A stretch of 15,454 nt of DNA from Flavobacteriales bacterium UBA4585 (GCA_949487015.1 CATAQZ010000094.1:1-15454); one strand, 5' to 3'; numbered from the stretch's first letter, positions 1-10,700 are shown. The notes: generated from the letters alone by a model not told the origin. Numbers and translations are program-made.

Positions 1-21
1 ATAATCGTTAACACAAATATT

Positions 22-2808
22 ATGAATCTAAATTTACGTCGTGTTTTCACATCAACGACGCTTTGGTGTTCTGTATTGTTGCTTGGTTCACAAGCAGCTT
101 TTGCGCAGAATGAAGGCGAAGGCGATGCGAACTCCGCTATGTCTCAAGCTGATGAAATGTTTGAGCAATTGGAAGAAGTGGTCGTTATTGGTTACGGAAC
201 TCAAAAGAAGAAAGACCTTACCGGTTCATCTGCATCAGTTAGTGCAGAGGATTTCAACGGTGGTGTAGTTACTTCTCCAGAGATGCTGATCCAAGGTAAA
301 GCTGCCGGTATTACAATCACACCTACCAACGGTGAACCTGGCGGTGGTGTAAGTGTACGTGTACGCGGTGGTACATCGATCTCTTCGAGCAATGAACCGC
401 TATACGTCATTGACGGTATGCCTATTCAATCAGCGAATACCCTACCTGGTGGAACGGGCTTAACTGGCGGTTCTCAACGCAACCCATTATCGCGTTTAAA
501 TCCAAACGACATTGAGTCGATTACAGTATTGAAGGATGCTTCTGCTACTGCAATCTATGGTGCACGTGGTGCGAATGGTGTTGTTTTGATCACTACTAAG
601 AAGGGCAAAGGCGGTAGCGCAATGGCAGTTGATTACAACTACCAATTAAGTGCTTCTACTCTTGCTAAGAAGTTGGATCTATTGACTGCTGACGAATACC
701 GTGCAGCGGTAAACCGCTTCGGTCTAGGAAACACTCTAGGAAACGCGGATACAGACTGGCAAGATGAAGTATTCCAAACGGGTGTTGCTCAACAGCACAA
801 CTTATCATTATCAGGTGGCTCAGCGGAAGGTAACTACCGTTTATCACTAGGTTATTTAGATCAAGACGGTATCGTCATTAATTCAGGTACTGAGCGATTC
901 ACGAGTCGCTTATCTATGAATCAAAAAACGTTGGATGGTAAGTTGACCCTCTCTGGAAACATCAACGTTTCGCAGCAGGACGACAACTTGACTCCTTACC
1001 AGCAAACCGGTGGTTTCGAAGGTGGTATCTTCACTAACGTGATGAAGATGAACCCGACGCTTCCTGTTTACGACGCGGATGGAAACTACACATTCGTTTC
1101 TAACTCTGTTCGTAACCCAGTTCAAGCTGCATTGGAAATTGATGATGTTGCTCGTACTACAGGTATTACCATGAACGGTACTGCTCGCTTAGACCTCGGA
1201 GATCTTGTTGAAGGTCTTAGTGCTACAGCGAACACAGGCTATGATACGTACAACACGATTCGTAAAACATACTTACCCAAATCTACGCCTTACGGTGTTG
1301 CAGATAATGGTATTGCCGCTCAGAAGTTCGGTCAGGTATCGTCTCAAGTTTTGGAAACGTATTTAAATTACGATGCAGAAGTTGGCGGTAATATGCTCAA
1401 CCTTATTGGAGGATACTCTTGGCAAGAAAACAATTACGAAGGATTTGGCGCAACTGCTTATGACTTCGTAACTGATAACTACAGCTTCAACAACCTTGAT
1501 GGTGGTGGTCGCGCGCAATTGGGCGATAAGTACTCTTACCGTGGCGCTTCACGTCTCGTTTCTTTCTACACTCGTGCAAACTATGATATCGGCGGCAAAT
1601 TAATGTTGACCGGTACTGTCCGTCGCGATGGTTCTTCTAAATTTGGTGCGAACAACAAATGGGGGGTTTTCCCATCTTTAGCTGCTGCACTTCGTTTGTC
1701 TGAATTTGACTTCGTTCCAGAATCTTTTTCAGATCTTAAATTACGTGCCGGTTGGGGTGTCGTAGGTAACGAAGCAATTGGTGAATACCAAAGTATTGCT
1801 CGTATCGGAACAGGTTCTAATGCCGTTATCGGAGGTTCCCCAACTTCAGGTACGGGTTACTTGAACCCTGCTAACCCAAGTCTACGTTGGGAAAGTACAG
1901 CTTCTACTAACGTAGGTTTAGATTGGGAATTGAACGATGGTAAATTCTACGGTTCTTTGGATGTTTTCCAAAAGAATACTTCTGACCTATTGTTAACTGT
2001 TCCAGCACCGGCTCCTTCTGTTGCTCCAACATTGTTGGCAAACGTAGGTGCTACATCTAACACCGGTTTCGATTTGATGTTGAACTATGCTTTGGTGAGC
2101 ACTTCTGACTTTGGTTGGGATATTGGCTTCAACTTATCACGTTCAAGATTGATGATCGAAGACCTAGGAACGAACTCTGATATTCTTACGGGTGCCATTT
2201 CTGGTGCTGGACAATCAGGTGCGTTTGCTCAAAAACTTGTAGTTGGTGAAGCATACGGAACATTCTACGGCCTTGTGTACGATGCCTCGGCTAATACCTA
2301 CAGCGATGAAGCTCAAGTAATCGGTTTGGCTCAACCAGACTTTACTTACGGTTTCTTGAATACTTTCCGCTTCGGAAAATTCAACGCAAGCGTGTTCTTC
2401 CGCGGACAGCAAGGTGGTTCTGTATTCAACAATACTGCAATGGAGTATACTACACTTGACAACTTAAACACCAATATTAACTTATTGGCTCCTGCCTTAG
2501 ATTTCACTGATGATATGTTGACTTCAACTCCAACCTATTCTTCTCAGTGGATTGAAGACGCTTCTTTCTTGCGCCTCGATAACTTAAACATCTCTTACGA
2601 TGTAGACGTTAAAGGTTCACAGTGGTTAAATTCAGCTGTAGTAGGATTGAGTGGTCAGAACTTATTGTTGCTCACGAACTACTCTGGATACGATCCAGAA
2701 GTGAACACCGCTGCTTCAGGTAATGGTGCACCTTCATTAGGTGTTGATTACACGAACTACCCACGTGCACGCACTATTGCGTTGAACGTGAAATTCAACT
2801 TGAAATAA
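22..2808 (+). CDS. SusC/RagA-type TonB-linked outer-membrane transporter, short form
   Basis: This is an outer-membrane beta-barrel importer that works with a SusD-type lipoprotein and is energised by TonB-ExbBD. The N-terminus is a Sec signal peptide, probably cleaved after Ala28 (QAAFA). A short acidic linker (about 29-50) follows, then the TonB-box/plug entry EEVVVIGYGTQKKKDLTGS at 51-69, a hallmark of the SusC family. The plug runs to about residue 195 and includes LYVIDGMPIQ. The barrel fills the rest and ends with YPRARTIALNVKFNLK, a typical SusC C-terminus. At 928 residues it is shorter than common SusC proteins (about 1,000 or more) because the carboxypeptidase-regulatory-like domain that normally precedes the TonB box is absent. 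The ATG at 22 is chosen because the signal peptide starts there and the preceding bases are A/T-rich; no in-frame stop is visible in the 21 bases upstream. susD follows after 19 bases. The substrate cannot be read from the sequence; downstream genes suggest a trehalose-like ligand (inference). Confidence 0.95.
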   Translation: MNLNLRRVFTSTTLWCSVLLLGSQAAFAQNEGEGDANSAMSQADEMFEQLEEVVVIGYGTQKKKDLTGSSASVSAEDFNGGVVTSPEMLIQGKAAGITITPTNGEPGGGVSVRVRGGTSISSSNEPLYVIDGMPIQSANTLPGGTGLTGGSQRNPLSRLNPNDIESITVLKDASATAIYGARGANGVVLITTKKGKGGSAMAVDYNYQLSASTLAKKLDLLTADEYRAAVNRFGLGNTLGNADTDWQDEVFQTGVAQQHNLSLSGGSAEGNYRLSLGYLDQDGIVINSGTERFTSRLSMNQKTLDGKLTLSGNINVSQQDDNLTPYQQTGGFEGGIFTNVMKMNPTLPVYDADGNYTFVSNSVRNPVQAALEIDDVARTTGITMNGTARLDLGDLVEGLSATANTGYDTYNTIRKTYLPKSTPYGVADNGIAAQKFGQVSSQVLETYLNYDAEVGGNMLNLIGGYSWQENNYEGFGATAYDFVTDNYSFNNLDGGGRAQLGDKYSYRGASRLVSFYTRANYDIGGKLMLTGTVRRDGSSKFGANNKWGVFPSLAAALRLSEFDFVPESFSDLKLRAGWGVVGNEAIGEYQSIARIGTGSNAVIGGSPTSGTGYLNPANPSLRWESTASTNVGLDWELNDGKFYGSLDVFQKNTSDLLLTVPAPAPSVAPTLLANVGATSNTGFDLMLNYALVSTSDFGWDIGFNLSRSRLMIEDLGTNSDILTGAISGAGQSGAFAQKLVVGEAYGTFYGLVYDASANTYSDEAQVIGLAQPDFTYGFLNTFRFGKFNASVFFRGQQGGSVFNNTAMEYTTLDNLNTNINLLAPALDFTDDMLTSTPTYSSQWIEDASFLRLDNLNISYDVDVKGSQWLNSAVVGLSGQNLLLLTNYSGYDPEVNTAASGNGAPSLGVDYTNYPRARTIALNVKFNLK

Positions 2809-2827
2809 TTTAAAACAGATCAATACA

Positions 2828-4324
2828 ATGAAAAGATTTTCGAAAATCGCATTGATTGCAGCCGCCGCCGTATCTACAGTTACGTTCCAGAGCTGTACTG
2901 ATCTAGAAGAAACAATCTACGAGGACATCACCGCAGATAATTTCTTCTCAAGCGAAGGCGATTACTACTCTGTACTCGTCAACGCTTATGGAAACTTGCG
3001 TCCTTTACTATGGGGCTACTTTAACAACAGTCAGATTTCTTCAGACGAAACCATCGTTCCTACCCGCGGGGGTGACTGGGGTGATGGTGGAAAATGGAGA
3101 GAGTTGCACCAGCACAATTGGACTCCAGTAAACCCTGAGGTTGTTGGACATTGGAACGACGCTAACAAAGGCTTGGCTCAAACGAACCAATTCATTTTTG
3201 ACCTTGACGCTGCTGATCCTAGCATCTTTACGGTTTATGATTTGGATGCGCTAAAAGCTGAGGCTCGTGTATTACGTGCATTCTACTACTTCCAGTTGAT
3301 GGACTTCTATGGTGGCGTTCCTATTCTTGAAACTGCTGCTATTGATCCAGAAAACTTGCCTTCAAGAAAAACTCGTAAGGAGGTTTTCGAATACATCGAA
3401 AGCGAGTTGCTTGCAGCAGTGACTAACTTAAAAGCGAACCACACTTCTGATCAACAAGGCCGCGTAACGAAATCTTCTGCGCACGGTTTATTGGCTAGAT
3501 TGTACATCAACGCAGAAGAGTTTTCTGGCACTGCTCGTTGGGCTGATGCTGCTGCTCACGCTGATATGGTGATCAATAGTGGTGAATTCAGTCTTGAGTC
3601 TGATTTCCACGATAACTTCTCTGCAGATAATGCTGGTGGTTCAGAGCATGTTTTTGTTGTCCCTAATGTTTCTGCACAAGGCGGAATGGGACTTACATTT
3701 AACATGAGAACCATGCACTATAACCAGTTGCCATCCTCTCCTTGGAATGGTTTCTGTACGCTTGCAGACTTCTACAATACGTTTGATACCGTAGATGCTC
3801 GTCACGACATCTTCTTGGTAGGACAGCAGTACGACAACGACGGTAACGCTTTGACAGATCGTCAAGGAAACCCACTGAGCTTTACGGCTTCATTACCGGG
3901 TATTACGGGTGCGTCTGAAACGGATGGTATTCGCGTAGTTAAGTACGGTATTGACCCTGCAGAGTCTGGTGGTGAATCAGGAAACGATTACGTTATTATC
4001 CGTTACTCTGACATTATGCTTATCAAAGCAGAAGCGCTTTTACGTCAAGGCGATGAAGCCGGTGCTTTGAGCATTGTAAACGATATCAGAGCTCGTGCGG
4101 GTGCTGCGGCACGTACATCATTAAGCCTTGATGATCTGTTAGAAGAGCGTGGTTTTGAATTGGCTTGGGAAGGTGTAAGACGTCAAGATCTTATTCGCTT
4201 TGGCAAATTCACAAACGCTTGGGAATTAAAAGTAACTACTGGTGAAGACTATGTAAAACTATTCCCTATTCCAGAATCAGCATTAGGAGCGAATCCTAAT
4301 ATCGATCAAAACCCAGGTTACTAA
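2828..4324 (+). CDS. SusD/RagB-type surface lipoprotein
   Basis: This is the nutrient-binding lid that sits on the SusC barrel at the cell surface. Residues 1-23 form a lipoprotein signal ending in FQSC, with Cys23 the predicted lipidation site. The TDLEE that follows is acidic, as expected for Bacteroidota surface-export signals. The helical TPR-like body includes LRAFYYFQLMDFYGGVPIL, a very common SusD signature. The C-terminal SusD domain shows IRYSDIMLIKAEAL (from about 391) and ERGFELAWEGVRRQDLIRFG (from about 440). The protein ends PIPESALGANPNIDQNPGY, the classic SusD end. Its 498 residues are normal for the family. It starts 19 bases after susC behind an A-rich leader and is followed by a strong terminator, so susCD is probably its own transcription unit. 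The ligand is unknown. Confidence 0.96.
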   Translation: MKRFSKIALIAAAAVSTVTFQSCTDLEETIYEDITADNFFSSEGDYYSVLVNAYGNLRPLLWGYFNNSQISSDETIVPTRGGDWGDGGKWRELHQHNWTPVNPEVVGHWNDANKGLAQTNQFIFDLDAADPSIFTVYDLDALKAEARVLRAFYYFQLMDFYGGVPILETAAIDPENLPSRKTRKEVFEYIESELLAAVTNLKANHTSDQQGRVTKSSAHGLLARLYINAEEFSGTARWADAAAHADMVINSGEFSLESDFHDNFSADNAGGSEHVFVVPNVSAQGGMGLTFNMRTMHYNQLPSSPWNGFCTLADFYNTFDTVDARHDIFLVGQQYDNDGNALTDRQGNPLSFTASLPGITGASETDGIRVVKYGIDPAESGGESGNDYVIIRYSDIMLIKAEALLRQGDEAGALSIVNDIRARAGAAARTSLSLDDLLEERGFELAWEGVRRQDLIRFGKFTNAWELKVTTGEDYVKLFPIPESALGANPNIDQNPGY

Positions 4325-4358
4325 GATTATCTGTAACTCTGAAACGTTGTTTTGCAAA

Positions 4359-4391
4359 GGGGCCCGCACGGAAGTGCGGGCTTTCTTTTTT
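4359..4391 (+). terminator. Rho-independent terminator after susD
   Basis: An 8-bp perfect stem (GCCCGCAC at 4362-4369 with GTGCGGGC at 4374-4381) encloses a GGAA loop of the GNRA type. G-U pairs can extend it outward. A U-rich tract (TTTCTTTTTT, 4382-4391) follows directly. It lies 35 bases after the susD stop and about 30 before the next gene, so it should end or dampen susCD transcription before the FG-GAP genes. Confidence 0.92.
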
Positions 4392-4419
4392 ATCTTGTTC
4401 CCTCTTGAAAAGTAGATGC

Positions 4420-7400
4420 ATGAAAGGCTTTTATTCGCTTATTTATCTCGGGTGTTGCACCCTTCTCTTTAACTGTAGTTCTGAAGCACCCGTTGAAGCA
4501 CTGTTCACAGAAATGGACAATGCTAGAACAGGTATCGCCTTCGTAAATGAACTCCAGTACGATAAAGATTTTAACGTGTTCAACTACCGTAATTTTTACA
4601 ACGGAGGCGGTGTTGCCGTGGGTGATGTAAATAACGATGGTTACGTGGATTTGTATTTCACGGCAAACCAGAAGTCGAATCGATTGTATTTAAATAACGG
4701 CGATTGGACCTTCACCGACATTACAGAAAAAGCGAGTGTGGGCGGCAGTCAAAGCTGGTCTACCGGCGTTGCAATGGCAGATGTCAATGGAGACGGTTTG
4801 CTCGATATCTACGTTTCTAATTCCGGAGACATTAAAGGGGATAGCCGGGCCAATGAATTTTTCGTTAACAACGGAGACGGCACCTTCCGAGAGGAAGCGG
4901 AACGCTGGGGTATCGCGGACCAAGGGTTGAGTACACATGGTGTGTTTTTTGATTACGACCGGGATGGCGATTTGGACCTTTATGTGTTGAACAACAGCTA
5001 CCGTGCAATTGGCACATTCAATCTTGAAAAAAGTACGCGCGAGATAAGAGATCCTGAAGGGGGCGATAAACTGTACCGTAACGATGGAGACCGTTTTACG
5101 GATGTTAGTGAGGCGGCTGGTATTTTGGGCAGTGAAATTGGCTTTGGCTTAGGAACCACCGTGGGCGATGTAAACGGTGATGGCTGGCTTGATGTCTACA
5201 TTTCTAACGACTTCTTTGAGAAGGACTACCTGTATATAAATCAAGGCGACGGCACCTTTAAGGAATCCCTTGAGGAACACATGCGGCATACTTCTTTCGC
5301 CTCTATGGGTGCGGACATGGCTGATATTAATAACGACGCAGCCGTGGATGTGTTTGTCACGGATATGCTGCCACAGGGGGTGCGGAGGTTGAACCAAACA
5401 ACGACCTTTGAAAATTGGGATGTGTACCAAAATAAATTGGCCTGGGGATACTACCACCAGTTCAATAGGAACATGCTTCATCTGAACACTGCGGCGGGCG
5501 ATTTCATGGAAATTGGTCAGTTAAGCGGCGTCGAAGCAACAGATTGGTCGTGGGGTGCGCTCCTCGCTGATCTCGATAATGACGGTTGGCGGGACATTTA
5601 CATTTCAAATGGTATTGCGCACGATTTAACAGACCAAGATTACATCAACTACATCTCGAATGAAGAGGTCATGCGCTCCATAGTAACCGAAGATGGGGTG
5701 AACTATAAGGAGCTGATTGATTTAATGCCTTCCAAACGCATTCCTAACTATGCATATAAGAATGTCGCTGAAGGGTACAAATTTGTAGACCGTGCCAAAG
5801 AATGGGGACTTTCTAAACCCAGCCATAGTAACGGTTCTGTATATGCAGATATCGATAACGACGGGGATCTTGATCTGATTGTAAATAATGTGAACCAACC
5901 GCCTTTCTTGTGGCGAAATAACGCAGAGATCATACACCCAGAAAACCACAGCATTCAGCTCGATTTAAGAAAAAAAGGCGGTCATACAATAGGTGCAAAA
6001 GTTTATGCATATGCGCAAGGAAGTCTTTACTATGCAGAGCACGTTCCTATGAAAGGGTTCCAAAGCTCTGTAGACCCGCGCATACACTTGGGTATTGGCG
6101 CGCATACGGTGCTTGATAGCGTCGTAGTGGTTTGGTCCGCCGACTCTCGACAGACTTTGCTTAACGTAGCCGCAGATAGCTTATACACCCTTCAAAATGA
6201 AGGCGGGCACCGAGCTTCAATAAAAGTTCCATTACAAGAGCCTTTGTTTGAAATGAACGCTACCTACGGTATGCGTACGGAAAACAGCTACAGTCAATTC
6301 AACGAAGAGCGTTTATTGACCACCATGTCTACAACAGAAGGCGCAAAATTGGCACTAGGAGATGTCAACGGCGACGGTTACCAGGACATCTACCAATGCG
6401 GTGCTGCAGGCGCGCCGGGGCAGCTCTTCTTTGGCTCGGATTGGTACGGCTTTGAATTGGCCCTCCAACAGCCTTTTGACGAACATGCTGCAAGTGAAGA
6501 TACCGACGCTGCGTTTTTTGATTACGATGGAGACGGCGATCTAGACCTCTACGTTGCTAGCGGTTCGCTGGAATTCACCGCAGGCAGCGCTGAGCTGTTT
6601 GACCGATTATACAAGAATGATGGGCGCGGCAACTTCCGCTACGATGCCAACGCCCTACCAGAATTAGGACTGCCTACAAGCAGCATTGCCGTTGCGGATT
6701 TTGATCAGGATGGGGATTTAGATGTCTTCTGTGCCGTTCGAGGGATTAAAGGTCGTTATGGCGTGCCCGCTAGCAGCTTGTACTTAATGAATTACGGGGA
6801 AGGTATGCTCCGAAATGAGCGCCAAACCACTCGTGGGTTCAATAGAATTGGCATGCTGACCGATTGCGACGCCGGTGATCTCGATGGAGATGGGGATTTC
6901 GATCTGGTGGCTGTAGGCGAATGGCAAGGCGTAAGGGTGTGGATCAATGATCAAGGCGCCTTTAATGAACGTACCCTAGACATGGGTCTGGATCACAGTC
7001 AAGGCCTATGGAATACCGTTACGTTGGAGGATTTGAATAACGATGGCCAATTAGATATTATCGCAGGGAACTTGGGAGAAAATTGTCGCTTAGAGGCCTC
7101 CGTAGAAAAGCCAATGGCACTCTTTGTGAATGACTTTGATGGCAACAGTTTTTCTGACCCCGTTCTTTGTTCGTACTGGGGTGATACCCTCTTCCCGCGT
7201 GTACTGCGTCACAATTTGATCAGTCAAATGCCGTATTTGAAGAAGTCCAATTTAAAATATGCCGATTATGCCGGGAAAAGCGTCTTCGAGGTTTTCGACA
7301 CCACACAACTCGAACGCAGCGCACTAATGCAAGTGCAAACGCTCAGGAGTACCGTTTTCTTCAACAGAAACGGCCAATTCGAACACGCTCCTCTGCCGCT

Positions 7401-7707
7401 GCGCGCTCAGATCGCTCCCGTATATGCCATCAAAGCAGTAGATGTAAACGATGATGGTATTAAGGACCTAGTGCTGGGCGGCAACCTTCACGAAGTGCAG
7501 CCAGAATGGGGACGCTACGACGCATCAAGGGGAACCGTTTTGTTGGGTACCGCTAATGGTGATTGGGACGTAGTTGAAACTCATAAAAGTGGACTCAACC
7601 TTGACGGTCAAATACGCGACATCCAATCCTATGAACGCGATGGCGCATCGTACCTGTTGTTTAGCCGACTGAACGGCCCAATGGAAGAATACCGAATAAC
7701 AAAATAA
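4420..7707 (+). CDS. FG-GAP/VCBS-repeat lipoprotein with ASPIC/UnbV domain (paralog A)
   Basis: This is a large predicted surface or periplasmic lipoprotein of 1,095 residues related to the CRTAC1/ASPIC-UnbV family. Its biochemical function is not established. The start is set at the ATG at 4420, which gives a clean lipoprotein signal (MKGFYSLIY... LLFNC, Cys19). A TTG 15 bases upstream is in frame but would add MKSRC before the signal. Repeated calcium loops of the type DxNxDGxxD mark beta-propeller blades: seven before the ASPIC domain (first at 69-77, DVNNDGYVD) and six after it (about 648 to 1016), plus the variant DFDGNSFSD. The family motif DWSWG is at 375-379. The ASPIC/UnbV domain spans about 525-591 (GAKVYAYAQG to YTL). 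The fifth loop, DINNDAAVD, has lost its glycine. The stop overlaps the next start by one base. Location next to susCD suggests an accessory protein for ligand capture or complex stability (inference). Confidence 0.9.
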   Translation: MKGFYSLIYLGCCTLLFNCSSEAPVEALFTEMDNARTGIAFVNELQYDKDFNVFNYRNFYNGGGVAVGDVNNDGYVDLYFTANQKSNRLYLNNGDWTFTDITEKASVGGSQSWSTGVAMADVNGDGLLDIYVSNSGDIKGDSRANEFFVNNGDGTFREEAERWGIADQGLSTHGVFFDYDRDGDLDLYVLNNSYRAIGTFNLEKSTREIRDPEGGDKLYRNDGDRFTDVSEAAGILGSEIGFGLGTTVGDVNGDGWLDVYISNDFFEKDYLYINQGDGTFKESLEEHMRHTSFASMGADMADINNDAAVDVFVTDMLPQGVRRLNQTTTFENWDVYQNKLAWGYYHQFNRNMLHLNTAAGDFMEIGQLSGVEATDWSWGALLADLDNDGWRDIYISNGIAHDLTDQDYINYISNEEVMRSIVTEDGVNYKELIDLMPSKRIPNYAYKNVAEGYKFVDRAKEWGLSKPSHSNGSVYADIDNDGDLDLIVNNVNQPPFLWRNNAEIIHPENHSIQLDLRKKGGHTIGAKVYAYAQGSLYYAEHVPMKGFQSSVDPRIHLGIGAHTVLDSVVVVWSADSRQTLLNVAADSLYTLQNEGGHRASIKVPLQEPLFEMNATYGMRTENSYSQFNEERLLTTMSTTEGAKLALGDVNGDGYQDIYQCGAAGAPGQLFFGSDWYGFELALQQPFDEHAASEDTDAAFFDYDGDGDLDLYVASGSLEFTAGSAELFDRLYKNDGRGNFRYDANALPELGLPTSSIAVADFDQDGDLDVFCAVRGIKGRYGVPASSLYLMNYGEGMLRNERQTTRGFNRIGMLTDCDAGDLDGDGDFDLVAVGEWQGVRVWINDQGAFNERTLDMGLDHSQGLWNTVTLEDLNNDGQLDIIAGNLGENCRLEASVEKPMALFVNDFDGNSFSDPVLCSYWGDTLFPRVLRHNLISQMPYLKKSNLKYADYAGKSVFEVFDTTQLERSALMQVQTLRSTVFFNRNGQFEHAPLPLRAQIAPVYAIKAVDVNDDGIKDLVLGGNLHEVQPEWGRYDASRGTVLLGTANGDWDVVETHKSGLNLDGQIRDIQSYERDGASYLLFSRLNGPMEEYRITK

Positions 7708-10700
7708 TGCGTTTCTCTGCATACATAGCTGGAATACTTCTGCTCGCGGGCTGCACTGCGCAGGATAAGATGCCGACGTTGTTTGAGGAACGTGCTGCTG
7801 CTTCCGGCATCACTTTTCGCAACGACCTTACAGAAGATGAGCATCAAAATATTGTCGACTACCTCTACTTTTACAACGGTGCGGGGGTCGCAGTAGCTGA
7901 TTTCAACCAAGATGGATTCGAAGACATTTACTTCGTTCGCAACCAAGGAGCGAATGAACTGTACTGGAATAAAGGGGATTGGCAGTTCGAGGAAGGCGCA
8001 GCTGCCGCAGGTGTTTCCGGGATTTCTGATTTTCAAACCGGAGTCACTGTTACGGACATCAACGCAGACGGTTACCCCGACCTTTACCTCAGCGCTGTAG
8101 AATACCTGCATTGGAAAGGACGAAACGAGTTTTACTTAAACAACGGAGACGGCACTTTTACAGAAACCCGATTGATCGACGGAATGGATGTCGTTGGCTA
8201 TGGCCAGCAAGCGCTTTTCTTTGATGCAGATAATGACGGCGATCAAGATCTTTATGTGCTGCGTCACAGTGTGCACCCATCGGGCGCATACAACAACGCT
8301 TCGCAACGCGCTGTTCGCGATGCAAAGGCAGGCGATCTCTTTTATTTAAATACGGGAAGTGCAAGGCAGCCCGTGTTTGAAGACCGCTCCGAAGATTGGG
8401 GCATTTTAGGATCGCAGATTGGATATGGACTCAGTATTGTAGCGGAAGATTTTAATGCCGATGGGTATCTGGACCTCTTTATCGGCAACGATTTTCATGA
8501 AAACGACTATTTGTATTTAAACGATCGTGGTGCGGGCTTTGAATTGGTCACCCAAGAGAGTTTTCGCGCAAACAGTAAGTTCACAATGGGCGTTGATGCA
8601 GGCGATATGGACGGAGACGGTTTGGCCGATTTATTTACGCTCGACATGAAGCCTTGGGACGAAGTCGAACGCAAAAATGCATTGGGTGCAGCACCGTTTC
8701 ATATTCACAAATACAAGCGTGGTCAGGGTTACGTGGAACAATTTCCAAAAAACAGCTTGCACCTGAATGCAGGAAATATTCCACGAAAAGGGAAAAGTGC
8801 ATTGCCTGTTTTTGAAGATGTTGCCGCTTTTTTCAATGTGGAAAGCACGGACTGGAGCTGGGGCGTATTGATGGAAGATTTCGACGGCAACGGCACCAAA
8901 GATATTTTCGTAACCAACGGTATCAAACGCCGTCCTAACGATCTAGACTACATCCAATTCTTAAGTGACGGCGGTGGCGCTACAACGGTCGATGAAGAAA
9001 TTTATAAGAAGATGCCGCCAGGAGCGGTGGAAAACAGGGCGTACAGCAACCAGGTTAGGGATGATTTTGCTTATGAATCGGCGCTTATCGAATCCTCAAA
9101 GGCGTGGGGCCTTAACTACAAAGGCACCAGTAATGGAAGCGCCTACGGAGATTTTAACAACGACGGAAGGTGGGATCTCGTGGTGAATAATCTGGACGGT
9201 CCCGCCTTGCTTTATGCTAATGTGTTGGGAACCTCCTCTACTATGGTTGACTTTGGAGGGTATGCTGTACAATTCAAAAAACGAAGCGGTGCGCTACCGC
9301 ATTGGAATTTAGGCACTCGCGGATGGCTCAGTCACAGTTCTACTCGAAGAATCGCGGACGATTTTGGCGGATCGATCTTAGTGAATTGGCCCGATGGCAG
9401 TAACGAAGTTTTCACACTTGCGCCGGGCACGCTCAATAGACTGCGTCCGGGAGCCGGTACCACAATGGGGGTGAAAACGGACGTGACCCTACCCTTAAAA
9501 TACAACAGCGCTATCCCCGATACGCTACCGTTTGTGCACGAGGAAGACAGTTATACGGCTTTCATTCAAACGCCTTTATTGCTCGAAGGTGTCGATGAAA
9601 TGGGGCCCGCTGCTGCAGTATTTAATGGCGCACTGATGGTGGGAGGCAGCACAAACAAGGCGCCCGTTTGGATCACACGTTCTGATGGTCACTGGGATAC
9701 CACGAAAGTGAACGCAGATAAAGAATTTGAAGATACTGATGCTGCCGTGATCGCATTAGGTAATGGCACACCTGCTTTACTGGTGGTAAGCGGAAGCAGC
9801 CAAAGACCCAACAGTAGCCGACAACAACAAGATCGTTTCTATACCGCCGCGTCTTTTAAATCCCCTGGCACCGTCATTGCTGGTCCCGGAACTAATGCAG
9901 CTGCCGTTGCTGTTTTGGACATGAATGGAGACGGTATTGACGATGCATTTGTTGGAGAACGCTGTGTTTGGAACGACTACGGCGCCGCCCCAAATCACGC
10001 CGTTTACTTTGGTAACGAAAAGGGTGGCTTGGACTGGGCGCTACAGGATTGGACCGCACAGCTAGGGATGATCACAGACGTAATAGCAGCCGATTTCGAT
10101 GGAGACGGCAAAAAAGAATTGGTCATCGCCACAGATTGGGGGAGTGTTCAAAAAATAAACTTCCAATCAGGTACTCCTGAAATCACCAAACTCACTGAAG
10201 CCGGACTCTGGCGTCATCTAAATGCAGGAGACATCGATGAAGACGGCGATCTGGATCTTCTCGTGGGTGCAGTCGGTGAAAATCACGGCATCGCTCTTGG
10301 TCAAGAAGAACCGCTCGAATTATGGATTAAAGATGTCGACCTCAACGGTGACCGAGATTTTCTTTACAGTTACGTAAATCAAGGTATTCGCTATCCCCTT
10401 TTTGGACGCGATGCGCTCATCAAAGAGAGTGTACAATACCGGAAGTCCTACTTAAAAAATAGGTCGTTTTCCGGTAAACCTTTTGATGAAATGTTCCAGG
10501 ACGAACTCAAAGGAGCGCAAAAGTTGAGTGTCGGGTCAACGGCCAGTTTACTGCTTCAAAATCAATCGGGCAACTTTGTTCACTATACCCTGCCGAACCA
10601 CTGTCAACGGGCGCCGCTTACTGCGAGCAATTTCCGTAATGGCGCTTTTATAGTGGGCGGGGGAACGGATGCCTTTCATACCAGTATTGGTACCGTCGAA

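Noticed and set aside
4405..4419. An in-frame TTG start for paralog A, 15 bases upstream of the ATG.
   Set aside because: It would place MKSRC ahead of a signal peptide that is already complete from the ATG at 4420, and it needs a rare start codon.
7629..8111. A 160-codon minus-strand open frame across the junction of the two FG-GAP genes.
   Set aside because: It lies wholly opposite two well-supported coding frames, has no leader or recognisable motif, and arises from the Asp/Gly/Asn-rich repeat codons read backwards.
4567..10256. Repeated GATGxxAAxxxxGATGG-like DNA considered as a DNA repeat or CRISPR-like array.
   Set aside because: The repeats are irregularly spaced, vary at synonymous positions and simply encode the DxNxDG calcium loops.
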